Of a DNA stretch of 64,000 nucleotides, positions 1 to 7,749 are shown piece after piece. The position numbers and the translations under genes are program-made. The stretch comes from Leifsonia sp. TF02-11 (GTDB taxonomy: Bacteria; Actinomycetota; Actinomycetes; Actinomycetales; Microbacteriaceae): positions 62,001-126,000 of the forward strand of contig NZ_JAGEKP010000002.1 of assembly GCF_017565305.1 (NCBI RefSeq), given 5' to 3'. The notes under the pieces were generated by a model. It did not search any database. It saw only the letters and a program-made list of their open reading frames with translations, and was not told the DNA's origin. Position 1 is the stretch's first letter; every line of letters begins with the position of its first letter.

Positions 1-557
1 CGTCGCACGTGGACGAGCCGGCGGCGGTCGCGGCAGCGGAGGCCGAGCACGGCCCGCTGTCGCCCGGGGCGATGGTGCAGCTGCTCGCCCGACTCAAAGC
101 GGAGGCCGTGCGCGGCACCCTCGACGGCACTCCGATCGACGGCCTGATCCTGGGCGGCGACTCGGCGTTCGCCATCGACGACCACATCCACGGCAAGCCG
201 CACCTGCCGGAGGTCGCGCGCGAGCGCTGGCTCGCGCAGCGGGGGCGGACGGGCGACCTGCACTCCGGCCACTGGCTCATCGACCACCGCGACGGGCGCG
301 AGAACGGGGCCGTCGGCGCGACGGCTGTCGCGTCGGTCACGTTCGCCGATGTCACCGAGACCGAGATCGACGCCTATGTGGCCAGCGGCGAACCGTTGGA
401 GGTCGCGGGCGCGTTCACGATCGACAGCCTCGGCGGCCCGTTCATCACCCGCGTGGAGGGCGACCCGAGCACCGTCGTCGGCCTGTCGCTGTCGACGCTG
501 CGCGACCTGGTGCGCCGGCTCGGCGTCGAGTGGACGGAGTTGTGGAACCGGGGGTGA
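1..557 (+). CDS. maf: Maf-like nucleoside triphosphate pyrophosphatase, 5' end cut by window
   Basis: Maf/Ham1-fold enzymes hydrolyse non-canonical or modified nucleoside triphosphates to the monophosphate and pyrophosphate in the cytosol. The reading frame is open from base 1. The first codons read SHVDEP, which matches the conserved S-x-VDE segment near the Maf N-terminus, so roughly 25-30 residues are missing and the GTG at position 9 is not a true start. Further family features are the D-T/S-x-V-like segment (GGDSAF), the K-P region (GKPHLP) and the C-terminal GGPFITRVEGD segment that follows an A-G-A-F-x-I-x-S-L-G run. The stop is TGA at 555. In actinobacteria maf sits beside acyl-CoA carboxylase genes, as here upstream of accA3. 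Confidence 0.88.
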   Translation, partial: SHVDEPAAVAAAEAEHGPLSPGAMVQLLARLKAEAVRGTLDGTPIDGLILGGDSAFAIDDHIHGKPHLPEVARERWLAQRGRTGDLHSGHWLIDHRDGRENGAVGATAVASVTFADVTETEIDAYVASGEPLEVAGAFTIDSLGGPFITRVEGDPSTVVGLSLSTLRDLVRRLGVEWTELWNRG

Positions 558-666
558 CCGCCCGCCGGCGCAGCACGAGAAGACGATTCGGTCTCTTGTT
601 GACTCCCTGAAGGCTCCCGAATGCTTTTTTGTGGGAATCGTCCAAAAGCTGCTCCGGCTCCGGCAA

Positions 667-672
667 TAGGCT
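667..672 (+). promoter_or_regulatory. -10 element of a probable leaderless accA3 promoter
   Basis: TAGGCT lies 8 nt before the GTG start at 681, so transcription would begin at or next to the start codon. No clear Shine-Dalgarno sequence is present. This is inferred from spacing; the -35 region is not convincing. Confidence 0.5.
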
Positions 673-680
673 AGGGAACT

Positions 681-2444
681 GTGCCACGTATCTCCAAGGT
701 CCTCATCGCTAACCGCGGCGAGATCGCCGTCCGCGTCATCCGTGCCGCGAAAGACAGCGGAATCGCCTCCGTCGCCGTCTACGCAGACCAGGATCGTGAC
801 GCGATGCACGTGCGACTCGCCGACGAGGCGTACGCCCTCGACGGCTCGACGAGCGCAGACACCTACCTCGTCATCGACAAGCTCCTCTCGATCGCCCGCC
901 GCTCCGGTGCCGACGCCGTGCACCCCGGCTACGGGTTCCTCGCAGAGAACGCCGACTTCGCCCGCGCGGTCATCGCGGCGGGCCTGACCTGGATCGGCCC
1001 CTCTCCCGAGGCCATCGAGCGCCTCGGCGACAAGGTCTCGGCGCGCCACGTGGCCGAGAAGGTCGGAGCGCCGCTCGCCCCCGGCACCCTCAACCCGGTC
1101 GCCGACGCGGCCGAGGTCCTCGAGTTCGTCGACCAGCACGGCCTCCCCGTCGCCATCAAGGCGGCGTTCGGCGGCGGCGGTCGCGGCCTCAAGGTCGCGC
1201 GCACCCGCGACGAGGTCGCCGAGCTCTTCGAGTCGGCGACGCGCGAGGCGATCGCCGCCTTCGGCCGCGGCGAGTGCTTCGTCGAGAAGTACCTCGACCA
1301 GCCGCGCCACGTCGAGACGCAGTGTCTCGCCGACGCGTACGGCAACGTGGTCGTGGTCTCCACCCGTGACTGCTCGTTGCAGCGCCGCCACCAGAAGCTC
1401 GTCGAGGAGGCTCCTGCGCCGTTCCTCTCCCCCGAGCAGGTGGAGAAGCTGTACAGCGCGTCCAAGGCCATCCTCAAGGAGGTCGGCTACCAGGGTGCCG
1501 GCACCTGCGAGTTCCTGATCGGCAAGGACGGCACGGTGTCGTTCCTGGAGGTCAACACGCGCCTCCAGGTCGAGCACCCGGTGTCCGAGGAGGTCACCGG
1601 CATCGACCTCGTCCGCGAGCAGTTCCGGATCGCCGAGGGCGGCGAGCTCGACTACGACGACCCGACACCGCGCGGCCACTCCTTCGAGTTCCGCATCAAC
1701 GGCGAGGACGCCGGGCGCAACTTCATCCCCTCCCCCGGACCGGTTCACGTGTTCAAGGCGCCGGGCGGCCCCGGCGTGCGCGTCGACAGCGGCATCCAGG
1801 CCGGCGACGTCATCAGCGGAGCGTTCGACTCGATGCTCGCCAAGCTGATCGTTACCGGCGCCAGCCGCGAGGAGGCCCTGGAGCGCTCCCGTCGCGCACT
1901 CGACGAGTTCGAGGTCGCCGGGCTGCCCACCGTGCTGCCGTTCCACCGCGCCATCGTGCGCGACCCCGCGTTCGCCCCGCAGGACGGCGAGCCGTTCTCG
2001 ATCTACACGCGCTGGATCGAGACCGAGTGGGCCGGCGGCGTCGAGCCGTGGTCGGGAGAGCTCGGAGACCAGGGCACGGCCGAGCGCCGCAGCAATGTCG
2101 TGGTCGAGGTCGAGGGCAAGCGCATCGAAGTGTCGCTGCCCGCCCGCATCCTCGCCGGAGGTGCAGCAACGCCCGCCGCCGCGGCCGCTCCGCGCCGCCG
2201 CACCGGCGCCCACGCGGTCGACACGGCCACCGGCGACTCGGTGACCGCCCCGATGCAGGCCACCGTCGTCAAGGTCGCGGTGACCGACGGCGACGCGGTC
2301 GTCAAAGGCGACCTCGTGCTGGTGCTGGAGGCCATGAAGATGGAGCAGCCGCTGACCGCCCACAAGGACGGCACTATCACCGGCATCAACGCCTCGGTCG
2401 GTGAGACCGTCTCTTCCGGCCACCTCCTCCTCAACATCGTCTGA
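681..2444 (+). CDS. accA3: Acyl-CoA carboxylase alpha chain (biotin carboxylase + BCCP)
   Basis: A 587-residue protein that carboxylates its own biotin with ATP and bicarbonate and passes the carboxyl group to a separate carboxyltransferase (AccD) subunit, giving malonyl-CoA or methylmalonyl-CoA for fatty-acid synthesis. The N-terminus [11 protein letters not shown] begins the biotin carboxylase domain (about 1-450), with the ATP-grasp glycine loop GGGGRG near 165 and the [10 protein letters not shown] segment. After a linker rich in Ala/Pro comes the biotin carrier domain (about 515-587) with EAMKMEQ; the biotinylated lysine is K553. The length and two-domain layout match actinobacterial AccA3/BccA. 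The start is GTG at 681, supported by the leaderless-type -10 just upstream. No carboxyltransferase gene is in the window. A perfect 18-bp hairpin follows the stop. Confidence 0.95.
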   Translation: MPRISKVLIANRGEIAVRVIRAAKDSGIASVAVYADQDRDAMHVRLADEAYALDGSTSADTYLVIDKLLSIARRSGADAVHPGYGFLAENADFARAVIAAGLTWIGPSPEAIERLGDKVSARHVAEKVGAPLAPGTLNPVADAAEVLEFVDQHGLPVAIKAAFGGGGRGLKVARTRDEVAELFESATREAIAAFGRGECFVEKYLDQPRHVETQCLADAYGNVVVVSTRDCSLQRRHQKLVEEAPAPFLSPEQVEKLYSASKAILKEVGYQGAGTCEFLIGKDGTVSFLEVNTRLQVEHPVSEEVTGIDLVREQFRIAEGGELDYDDPTPRGHSFEFRINGEDAGRNFIPSPGPVHVFKAPGGPGVRVDSGIQAGDVISGAFDSMLAKLIVTGASREEALERSRRALDEFEVAGLPTVLPFHRAIVRDPAFAPQDGEPFSIYTRWIETEWAGGVEPWSGELGDQGTAERRSNVVVEVEGKRIEVSLPARILAGGAATPAAAAAPRRRTGAHAVDTATGDSVTAPMQATVVKVAVTDGDAVVKGDLVLVLEAMKMEQPLTAHKDGTITGINASVGETVSSGHLLLNIV

Positions 2445-2450
2445 GCCGTC

Positions 2451-2499
2451 GCTAACGGAGGAGTTCGGCCGGGTTCCGGCCCCGAACTCCTCCGTTAGC
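2451..2499. terminator. Perfect 18-bp inverted repeat between accA3 and the AbiEi/DUF559-type gene
   Basis: The arms at 2451-2468 and 2482-2499 are exact complements, with a 13-nt loop. The hairpin begins 6 bp after the accA3 stop and ends 16 bp before the convergent gene's stop, so it can act as a bidirectional terminator. There is no T-tract. The arm motif CTAACGGAGGAG occurs again on the other side of the neighbouring gene (3451-3462). Confidence 0.7.
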
Positions 2500-2515
2500 T
2501 GCTTCCAGGCCCGTC

Positions 2516-3337
2516 TCACGCTCTCATCTCCTCCGTTGCCAACACGGCCTCGATCGTCGCGACCACGGCATCGGCGTCGAGGAGAACGTCCCGAGCGGGG
2601 AATCGAACGCGGCGGGCGCCAAGCAGCGCGAGTCCGGTGTCGCGCGTGCGGTCGCGCTCGAAGGACGCCTTGTCCGCGTGGTAGGCGAAACCGTCGATCT
2701 CGACATACAGAACGCCGTCTACGCGGATGTCGACCCGACCGACACCGGGTACCGCGATCTGTTGCTCCACGTGATGGCCGCGTACGCTCAAGCGCTGGCG
2801 CAGGATGGACTCGACACCGGAGTCCGACCCGGGTCGCGCTGCCGCAGCCACCGCCATCGACTGCCTGGTGGTTCCCTCGAAGATTCTGCGGAGCCCGGCG
2901 AGCGTGACCGATCGGGCCGACAGCGCCGTGTCCAGTACGGCGACCGCGGTCTCCTCATCTGCGCAGCTCACGACCGACCGCAGGCACTCCGCGAACGACA
3001 CGCGCCAGAGTTCCGGATGCGCGTCGTTCGGCGTCCAGTGCCGCACGGTGTCCGCGTCGGTTCGGCCGGCGTGCGCGCCGACTCTCAGATGCAACCTTCC
3101 GTCCTGCCCGCCCCAGAGCCCGTAACTCCGAGCCGCCGAGACACAGGAGAGGCGGCCGCCGGCGCTCAGCGCTGCGATCGCCTCTCGTGGGAGACCGGGG
3201 AGCGCGTAGACACCACGCCGCGGCCGGACGAGCCAGCCGCTCTCGACGGCGGCGGTCAGCACGCGATCGGGCACGGCCCGGAGCTCCCGTCGAGTCGCTG
3301 CCCCACCGTGCGCGCGGAGTCGAGTCTGCCAATCCAT
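2516..3337 (-). CDS. AbiEi-antitoxin-like N-terminus with DUF559/Vsr-like C-terminus
   Basis: A 273-residue protein of a type common in Actinobacteria but without an assigned function. The N-terminal part (RRELRAVPDRVLTAAV, then W-L-x-x-x-R-G-V-Y-A-L) resembles the winged-helix domain of AbiEi-type antitoxins. The C-terminal 90 residues (VGRVDIRV, LYVEIDG, then a YH and a basic RDRTRD stretch) resemble the DUF559/very-short-patch-repair PD-(D/E)xK-like fold, with acidic residues at VD and EID. I chose the ATG at 3337 because the upstream TTG at 3397 adds a compositionally odd extension; this start is not certain. No AbiEii toxin gene is adjacent. The gene is a one-gene unit bracketed by hairpins with the same AACGGAGGA arm, which may mark a small mobile or repeatedly inserted cassette. 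The function should not be assumed to be toxin-antitoxin. Confidence 0.65.
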   Translation of the reverse strand: MDWQTRLRAHGGAATRRELRAVPDRVLTAAVESGWLVRPRRGVYALPGLPREAIAALSAGGRLSCVSAARSYGLWGGQDGRLHLRVGAHAGRTDADTVRHWTPNDAHPELWRVSFAECLRSVVSCADEETAVAVLDTALSARSVTLAGLRRIFEGTTRQSMAVAAAARPGSDSGVESILRQRLSVRGHHVEQQIAVPGVGRVDIRVDGVLYVEIDGFAYHADKASFERDRTRDTGLALLGARRVRFPARDVLLDADAVVATIEAVLATEEMRA

Positions 3338-3388
3338 GTGGCCACGTTGCCGGACCGCGGCGGCCCGAGGTGGCCATCGTCTCGGATC

Positions 3389-3397
3389 TGTGGACAA
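3389..3397 (-). promoter_or_regulatory. DnaA-box-like 9-mer upstream of the AbiEi/DUF559 gene
   Basis: TTGTCCACA on the minus strand equals the actinobacterial DnaA-box consensus and lies 51 bp upstream of the chosen start. It is a single copy without a cluster, so this is not an origin. It may be coincidental. Confidence 0.3.
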
Positions 3398-3449
3398 CTC
3401 GCCATGTCGGGAGCGGAGGAGATCGCACTCGACACGCCCGGGATCCGCA

Positions 3450-3495
3450 GCTAACGGAGGAGATCGGGGTGGGAGACGGGCGGAAGTCCTCCGTT
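3450..3495. terminator. Second AACGGAGGA inverted repeat flanking the DUF559 gene
   Basis: The arms AACGGAGGA (3453-3461) and TCCTCCGTT (3487-3495) pair around a 25-nt loop. It shares the arm sequence of the hairpin at 2451-2499. It sits next to the stop of the antiporter gene (3510), so it may terminate that gene on the minus strand. Confidence 0.5.
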
Positions 3496-3509
3496 GGCGC
3501 CGGCCGGCG

Positions 3510-5381
3510 CTAGCCGGTGGCCTCGGTGGGGTCGCCCTTGAGGTCGATGCTGATCTCGTCGGCGTCGAGGTTGCTCAGGGCGCCGGCCAGGACGTCGGCG
3601 CTGAACGTCCCGTCGTCGCGGGCGTCGAGCAGGGCGTCCCGCTGGGCACGGATGCGCTGCAGCCGCGCGGTCTTGTGCTGGTTGAACGCCTCCGGAGTCC
3701 GCTCCCGCGTGTCCGGCAGTGGGACGGTCTCCCCCGCCTCGTGCAGCAGCTCCAGGAGGCGCGCGCGCTCGTCGCGCTCCGCAGCGGGGTCGGCGGGCGT
3801 CGGCTTGACGATCCGCAGCGCCAGCCCGAGCGTCCCGCCCTGCAACAGCAACGACCCTGCCGCGACCAGGAAGGCGATCAACACCAGCACAGAGCGACCG
3901 GGCGTGTCCTGCGGGAGGCTCTGCGCCGCCGCAACGGTGACGGCCCCGCGCATCCCCGCCCAGACGACGATGGACCCCTCCCGCCAGCCGAGCGGAGCTC
4001 CCGTGAAGTAGTCGATGTCGGCGAGCACCCGGCGCAGGCGCGTGCCGAATCGGGTGATGTTCTCGACCGTCCACGCCCGCTGCCGCGCCCGCTGCCGCCG
4101 CACCAGCCGCCCCCGCCAGCCCGACGGCGTCGCTCCGAGACTCTCGCGCGCCGCGGCCGCGGCCGCGGGTACGCCCGCCACCTTGGCCACCTCGGCGTGG
4201 GCCACGGCGGGGTCGGCCGCGAGCACCTCCGCGTGCGCGTCGGGGTCCTCGACGGGGTCCCCCGGCAGTTCCGGCAGCGCTTCGGGAGGCTGCGGCCCCT
4301 GCTCGAGCAGCCGCCGGGCGGCGTCCGGGTCCTGCAGCCGCTCCTGCAGCTTGGTCAGCGTCGGCCGCATCCGCTCCCTGCGCCGGCCGCGCCGCGCCAG
4401 CAGGGCGAGGAGCGGCGCGACGAACGCCGCCCGCACCAGGAGGGTCAGCAGCAGGGCCGCGGCAGCGATGCCGAGGGCGGGCAGCACGCCCGAGTGATCG
4501 TTCTGCACCTTCTGCACGATGCCGAACAGTTCGAGGCCCATCGTGAGGAAGATGATGCCTTCCAGCACCAGCTCGACCGTCCGCCAGTTCTGGGAGTCCG
4601 ACAGCCGGTGCTCCGGCGAGAGCACGCGCGGCGCCCTGCTGCCGGTGATCAGACCGGCGACCACCGCGGCGACGAGTCCGGAGGCGCCGAGCGCCTCCGC
4701 GGGGATCGACGCCAGGAACGGCACTGTGAACGAGATGACGGTGTTGACCGTGGCGTCCTTCACCCGCGCCCGCACGATCAGGTTCAGCCGGCCGACGACC
4801 CAGCCGAAGACGACGGCGACCACCACGGAGTAGAGGAACGAGAGCGTCACCGCCCCGACGGTGAACCCGGCGACCGCCGCTGCCGCGATCGCGGCGCGCA
4901 GCAGCACGAGCGCCGTCGCGTCGTTGAGCAGGCTCTCGCCCTCCAGGATGGCCACGACGCGCGGGGAGACGCCCGCGCGCTTCACGATGCCGGTCGCGAC
5001 CGCGTCGGTCGGGCTCACGATCGCGCCGAGGGCGACGCCCCAGCCCAGGCCGAGCCCGGGGATCGCCCACGCGAAGAAGACCCCGAGCAGCAGGGAGCTC
5101 ACGATGACCAGCACCACCGACAGGCCGCCGATCGCCCCGAACTCGCGGCGGAAGTTCATCGACGGCATCGAGACGGAGGCCGAGTACAGCAACGGCGGAA
5201 GGACGCCCGCGATGATCCACTCCGGCTGAAGGGTCAGCGGGGGGACGAACGGCAGGAACGAGACGAGGATGCCGATGACCACGAGGATCAGCGGCGACGC
5301 GACGCCGAAACGCTGCCCGAAGCTCGTGGCGGCGGCGATGGTCAGGACGGCGAGGACGCCGATGACCAGGATCTCCTCCAT
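3510..5381 (-). CDS. CPA1-family Na+/H+ antiporter
   Basis: A 623-residue integral membrane protein of the NhaP/YjcE type, which exchanges cytosolic Na+ (or K+) for protons. The first 320 residues contain many hydrophobic segments, with the family ion-binding region SPTDAVA in one helix and GESLLNDATA in the next, where the N-D pair is the expected cation site. A hydrophilic insert of about 110 residues (roughly 325-440, rich in Arg, Glu and Ala) separates the last pair of transmembrane segments from the rest, and the C-terminal 90 residues are cytosolic. Family members are usually 400-550 residues, so the insert and tail make this a long version. The start is ATG at 5381. The gene lies 15 bp after lpdA on the same strand, so they may be co-transcribed. 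Confidence 0.9.
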   Translation of the reverse strand: MEEILVIGVLAVLTIAAATSFGQRFGVASPLILVVIGILVSFLPFVPPLTLQPEWIIAGVLPPLLYSASVSMPSMNFRREFGAIGGLSVVLVIVSSLLLGVFFAWAIPGLGLGWGVALGAIVSPTDAVATGIVKRAGVSPRVVAILEGESLLNDATALVLLRAAIAAAAVAGFTVGAVTLSFLYSVVVAVVFGWVVGRLNLIVRARVKDATVNTVISFTVPFLASIPAEALGASGLVAAVVAGLITGSRAPRVLSPEHRLSDSQNWRTVELVLEGIIFLTMGLELFGIVQKVQNDHSGVLPALGIAAAALLLTLLVRAAFVAPLLALLARRGRRRERMRPTLTKLQERLQDPDAARRLLEQGPQPPEALPELPGDPVEDPDAHAEVLAADPAVAHAEVAKVAGVPAAAAAARESLGATPSGWRGRLVRRQRARQRAWTVENITRFGTRLRRVLADIDYFTGAPLGWREGSIVVWAGMRGAVTVAAAQSLPQDTPGRSVLVLIAFLVAAGSLLLQGGTLGLALRIVKPTPADPAAERDERARLLELLHEAGETVPLPDTRERTPEAFNQHKTARLQRIRAQRDALLDARDDGTFSADVLAGALSNLDADEISIDLKGDPTEATG

Positions 5382-5396
5382 CCGCCCGGCCTCCGC

Positions 5397-6833
5397 CTAG
5401 AGAACGATGTGCATCGCGCGCGCGGCGTCCGAGATCGAGCCGGACAGCGACGGGTAGACGGTGAACGCCCTGGCCACCTGGTCGACCGTGAGCCGGTGCT
5501 CCACGGCGAGGGCCAGCGGGAAGATCAGCTCGGAGGCACGCGGGGCGACGATGACGCCGCCGATCACCGTTCCGGAGCCGGTGCGGGCGAACAGCTTCAC
5601 GAACCCGTCGCGGATGCCCAGCATCTTCGCGCGCGGGTTGGACTTGAGGGCGAGCTTGTAGATGTCGCCCTGGGCGATGCCCTCCTCGATCTGCTTCTGG
5701 TTCCAGCCGACCGTCGCGATCTCGGGCTGCGTGAAGATGTTGCTCGTCACGTTGCGCAGTTCGATCGGGTTCACGGCATCGCCCATCGCGTGGAACACGG
5801 CCGTGCGGCCCTGCATCGAGGCGACGGAGGCGAGCGGCAGCAGATCCGAGCAGTCGCCGGCCGCGTAGATGTTCGGGATGGAGGTGCGGGCGACCCGGTT
5901 CACGCGGATGTGCCCGGACGGTGTGAGCTGCACCCCGGCCTCCTCGAGCCCGATCCCTGCGGTGTTGGGGATGGAGCCGACGGCCATCAGACAGTGGCTG
6001 CCCTCCACGGTGCGGCCGTCGGTGAGGGTCGCGACCACGCCCGTCTCTGTGCGCACGACCGACTCCGCACGCGACTTCGACAGCACCTGCATGCCGTTGC
6101 GCTTGAAGACGTTCTCGATGACGCGAGCGGCGTCGGCGTCCTCGCCGGGCAGCACCTGGTCGCGCGACGAGATCAGTGTGACCTTGGAGCCGAGCGCGGT
6201 GTACGCGGAGGCGAACTCGGCGCCCGTGACGCCGGAACCGACCACGATCAGGTGCTCCGGCACGGTGGCCAGGTCGTAGAGCTGGGTCCAGGTGAGGATG
6301 CGCTCCCCGTCGGGGACGGCGGACGACAGGATGCGCGGGCTCGCACCGACCGCGATCACGATCGTGTCGGCCTCCACCCGGTCGAAGTCTGTGCCGGAAG
6401 CCCCGGTTCCCGTCGAGACGATGATGGCGTCGTCGCCGTCGAGCCGGCCCTCGCCCGTGACGATGCGCACGCCGGCACGCACGAGCTCGGCCCGCATGTC
6501 CTCCGACTGCTGGCGCGCGAGACCCATGAGGCGCTTGTTCACGGCCGCGAGGTTGACAGCGATCTCAGGGCGCACCGGCTTGCCGCCCGCTCCGCGCGTG
6601 AAGAACTGCACGCCGAGGTCGGTCGCCTCGCCGATGGCGTTGGTGGCCTCCGCCGTGGCGATGAGGCTCTTCGAGGGCACGACGTCGGTGATGACGGCGG
6701 ACCCGCCGACACCGGAGCGCTCCACGAGGGTGACGTCCGCGCCGAGCTGCGCACCGGCCAGCGCCGCCTCGTAACCGCCGGGACCGCCGCCGAGAACGGC
6801 GATCCGCTGCTTCCGCTCGAATTCATAGGCCAT
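5397..6833 (-). CDS. lpdA: NAD(P)H quinone reductase of the LpdA type (flavoprotein disulfide reductase fold)
   Basis: A 478-residue FAD/NAD(P)-dependent oxidoreductase. The FAD fold GGGPGGYEAA is at the N-terminus, the NAD(P) fold GSGVTGAEFA in the middle, and the second FAD motif YAAGDCSD follows; the C-terminal dimerisation domain is complete. The disulfide motif of true lipoamide dehydrogenases (C-L-N-V-G-C) is replaced by A-V-I-T-D-V before PSKSLI, so this cannot be a dihydrolipoamide dehydrogenase. Loss of both cysteines is the hallmark of M. tuberculosis LpdA (Rv3303c), a quinone reductase, and the gene order also fits that orthologue. An in-frame start at 6875 exists, but the ATG at 6833 gives the normal N-terminus just before the FAD motif. 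Confidence 0.9.
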   Translation of the reverse strand: MAYEFERKQRIAVLGGGPGGYEAALAGAQLGADVTLVERSGVGGSAVITDVVPSKSLIATAEATNAIGEATDLGVQFFTRGAGGKPVRPEIAVNLAAVNKRLMGLARQQSEDMRAELVRAGVRIVTGEGRLDGDDAIIVSTGTGASGTDFDRVEADTIVIAVGASPRILSSAVPDGERILTWTQLYDLATVPEHLIVVGSGVTGAEFASAYTALGSKVTLISSRDQVLPGEDADAARVIENVFKRNGMQVLSKSRAESVVRTETGVVATLTDGRTVEGSHCLMAVGSIPNTAGIGLEEAGVQLTPSGHIRVNRVARTSIPNIYAAGDCSDLLPLASVASMQGRTAVFHAMGDAVNPIELRNVTSNIFTQPEIATVGWNQKQIEEGIAQGDIYKLALKSNPRAKMLGIRDGFVKLFARTGSGTVIGGVIVAPRASELIFPLALAVEHRLTVDQVARAFTVYPSLSGSISDAARAMHIVL

Positions 6834-6903
6834 GCCCTCATTCTTCCGTATCGGGATGCACCGATGCGCACCCACGCGCGCTGTACTCGGCGGAAGCGCT
6901 CAG

Positions 6904-6909
6904 TAGAGT
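6904..6909 (+). promoter_or_regulatory. -10 element of a probable leaderless punA promoter
   Basis: TAGAGT stands 6 nt before the ATG at 6916, and no Shine-Dalgarno sequence is visible. The spacing predicts a transcript that starts at the start codon. Confidence 0.55.
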
Positions 6910-6915
6910 TGGCTC

Positions 6916-7749
6916 ATGCTCGAAACCACCCTGAACCCGCTCGACGACCGCGCCACCGACCCGTTCGAGGTCGCGAGGCAGGCGGCGGTGCAGATCGCCG
7001 CGAAGACCGGAGTCGAGAAGCACGACATCGCCCTCACGCTCGGCAGCGGGTGGGGCAAGGCGGCCGACCTCATCGGCGAGACCGTCGCCACCATCCCCGC
7101 GCACGAGATCGTCGGATTCAGCAAGCCGGCGCTGGAGGGCCACGTCGGCACGCTGCGCTCGATCCGCCTCCAGAACGGCAAGCACGCCCTGGTGATCGGC
7201 GCCCGCACGCACTACTACGAGGGCCACGGCGTGCGCCGGGTGGTCCACAGCGTCCGCACCGCGGCGGCCGCAGGGGCGACCACCATGGTGCTCACCAACG
7301 GCGCGGGCGGCATCAAGGAGCACTGGAAGCCCGGTACGCCCGTGCTCATCAGCGACCACATCAACCTGACGGCCGACTCCCCGCTCGAGGGCGCGACGTT
7401 CATCGACCTCACCGATCTCTACTCGAAGCGCCTGCGTGAGGTCGCCCGCTCGATCGACCCGACCCTCGACGAGGGCGTGTACACGCAGTTCCGCGGCCCG
7501 CACTACGAGACTCCGGCCGAGGTGCAGATGGCGAAGACGATCGGCGGCCACATCGTCGGCATGTCGACGGCGCTGGAGGCCATCGCCGCGCGCCAGGCCG
7601 GCATGGAGATCCTCGGGATGTCGCTGGTCACCAACCTCGCCGCCGGCATCCAGAAGACCCCGCTCAGCCACCAAGAGGTCATCGACGCCGGCCGCGAGGC
7701 CGAGCCGGTGATCAGCGCACTCCTGGCCCAGATCGTGGAGGCCTTGTGA
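6916..7749 (+). CDS. punA: Purine-nucleoside phosphorylase (trimeric type)
   Basis: A 277-residue cytosolic enzyme that phosphorolyses inosine and guanosine (and the deoxy forms) to the free base and (deoxy)ribose 1-phosphate. Family marks are the phosphate-binding GSGWG loop near 43, the H-Y-Y-E-G-H motif, TNGAGGI, the GPHYETPAEV segment, GMSTALE, and SLVTNLAAGI with the asparagine that recognises 6-oxopurines. The length equals that of trimeric PNPs such as M. tuberculosis DeoD. It overlaps the next gene by 4 bp, so sugar 1-phosphate production and mutase activity are translationally coupled. It complements the add/deoA/cdd block further on. Confidence 0.95.
   Translation: MLETTLNPLDDRATDPFEVARQAAVQIAAKTGVEKHDIALTLGSGWGKAADLIGETVATIPAHEIVGFSKPALEGHVGTLRSIRLQNGKHALVIGARTHYYEGHGVRRVVHSVRTAAAAGATTMVLTNGAGGIKEHWKPGTPVLISDHINLTADSPLEGATFIDLTDLYSKRLREVARSIDPTLDEGVYTQFRGPHYETPAEVQMAKTIGGHIVGMSTALEAIAARQAGMEILGMSLVTNLAAGIQKTPLSHQEVIDAGREAEPVISALLAQIVEAL

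Noticed and set aside
2516-3337. Type IV toxin-antitoxin locus.
   Set aside because: The N-terminus is AbiEi-like, but there is no AbiEii nucleotidyltransferase gene on either side.
3389-3397. Replication origin.
   Set aside because: It is a single DnaA-box-like 9-mer, with no cluster and no dnaA or dnaN gene nearby.
5397-6833. Dihydrolipoamide dehydrogenase.
   Set aside because: The redox-active cysteine pair is absent. The LpdA-type quinone reductase fits better.
3336-7439. Open frame of 1,367 codons on the plus strand across the antiporter and lpdA genes.
   Set aside because: It is antisense to two well-supported genes, is Arg/His/Gly/Asp-rich and matches no family. It is the usual shadow of high-GC codon use; only its end is shared with punA in another frame.
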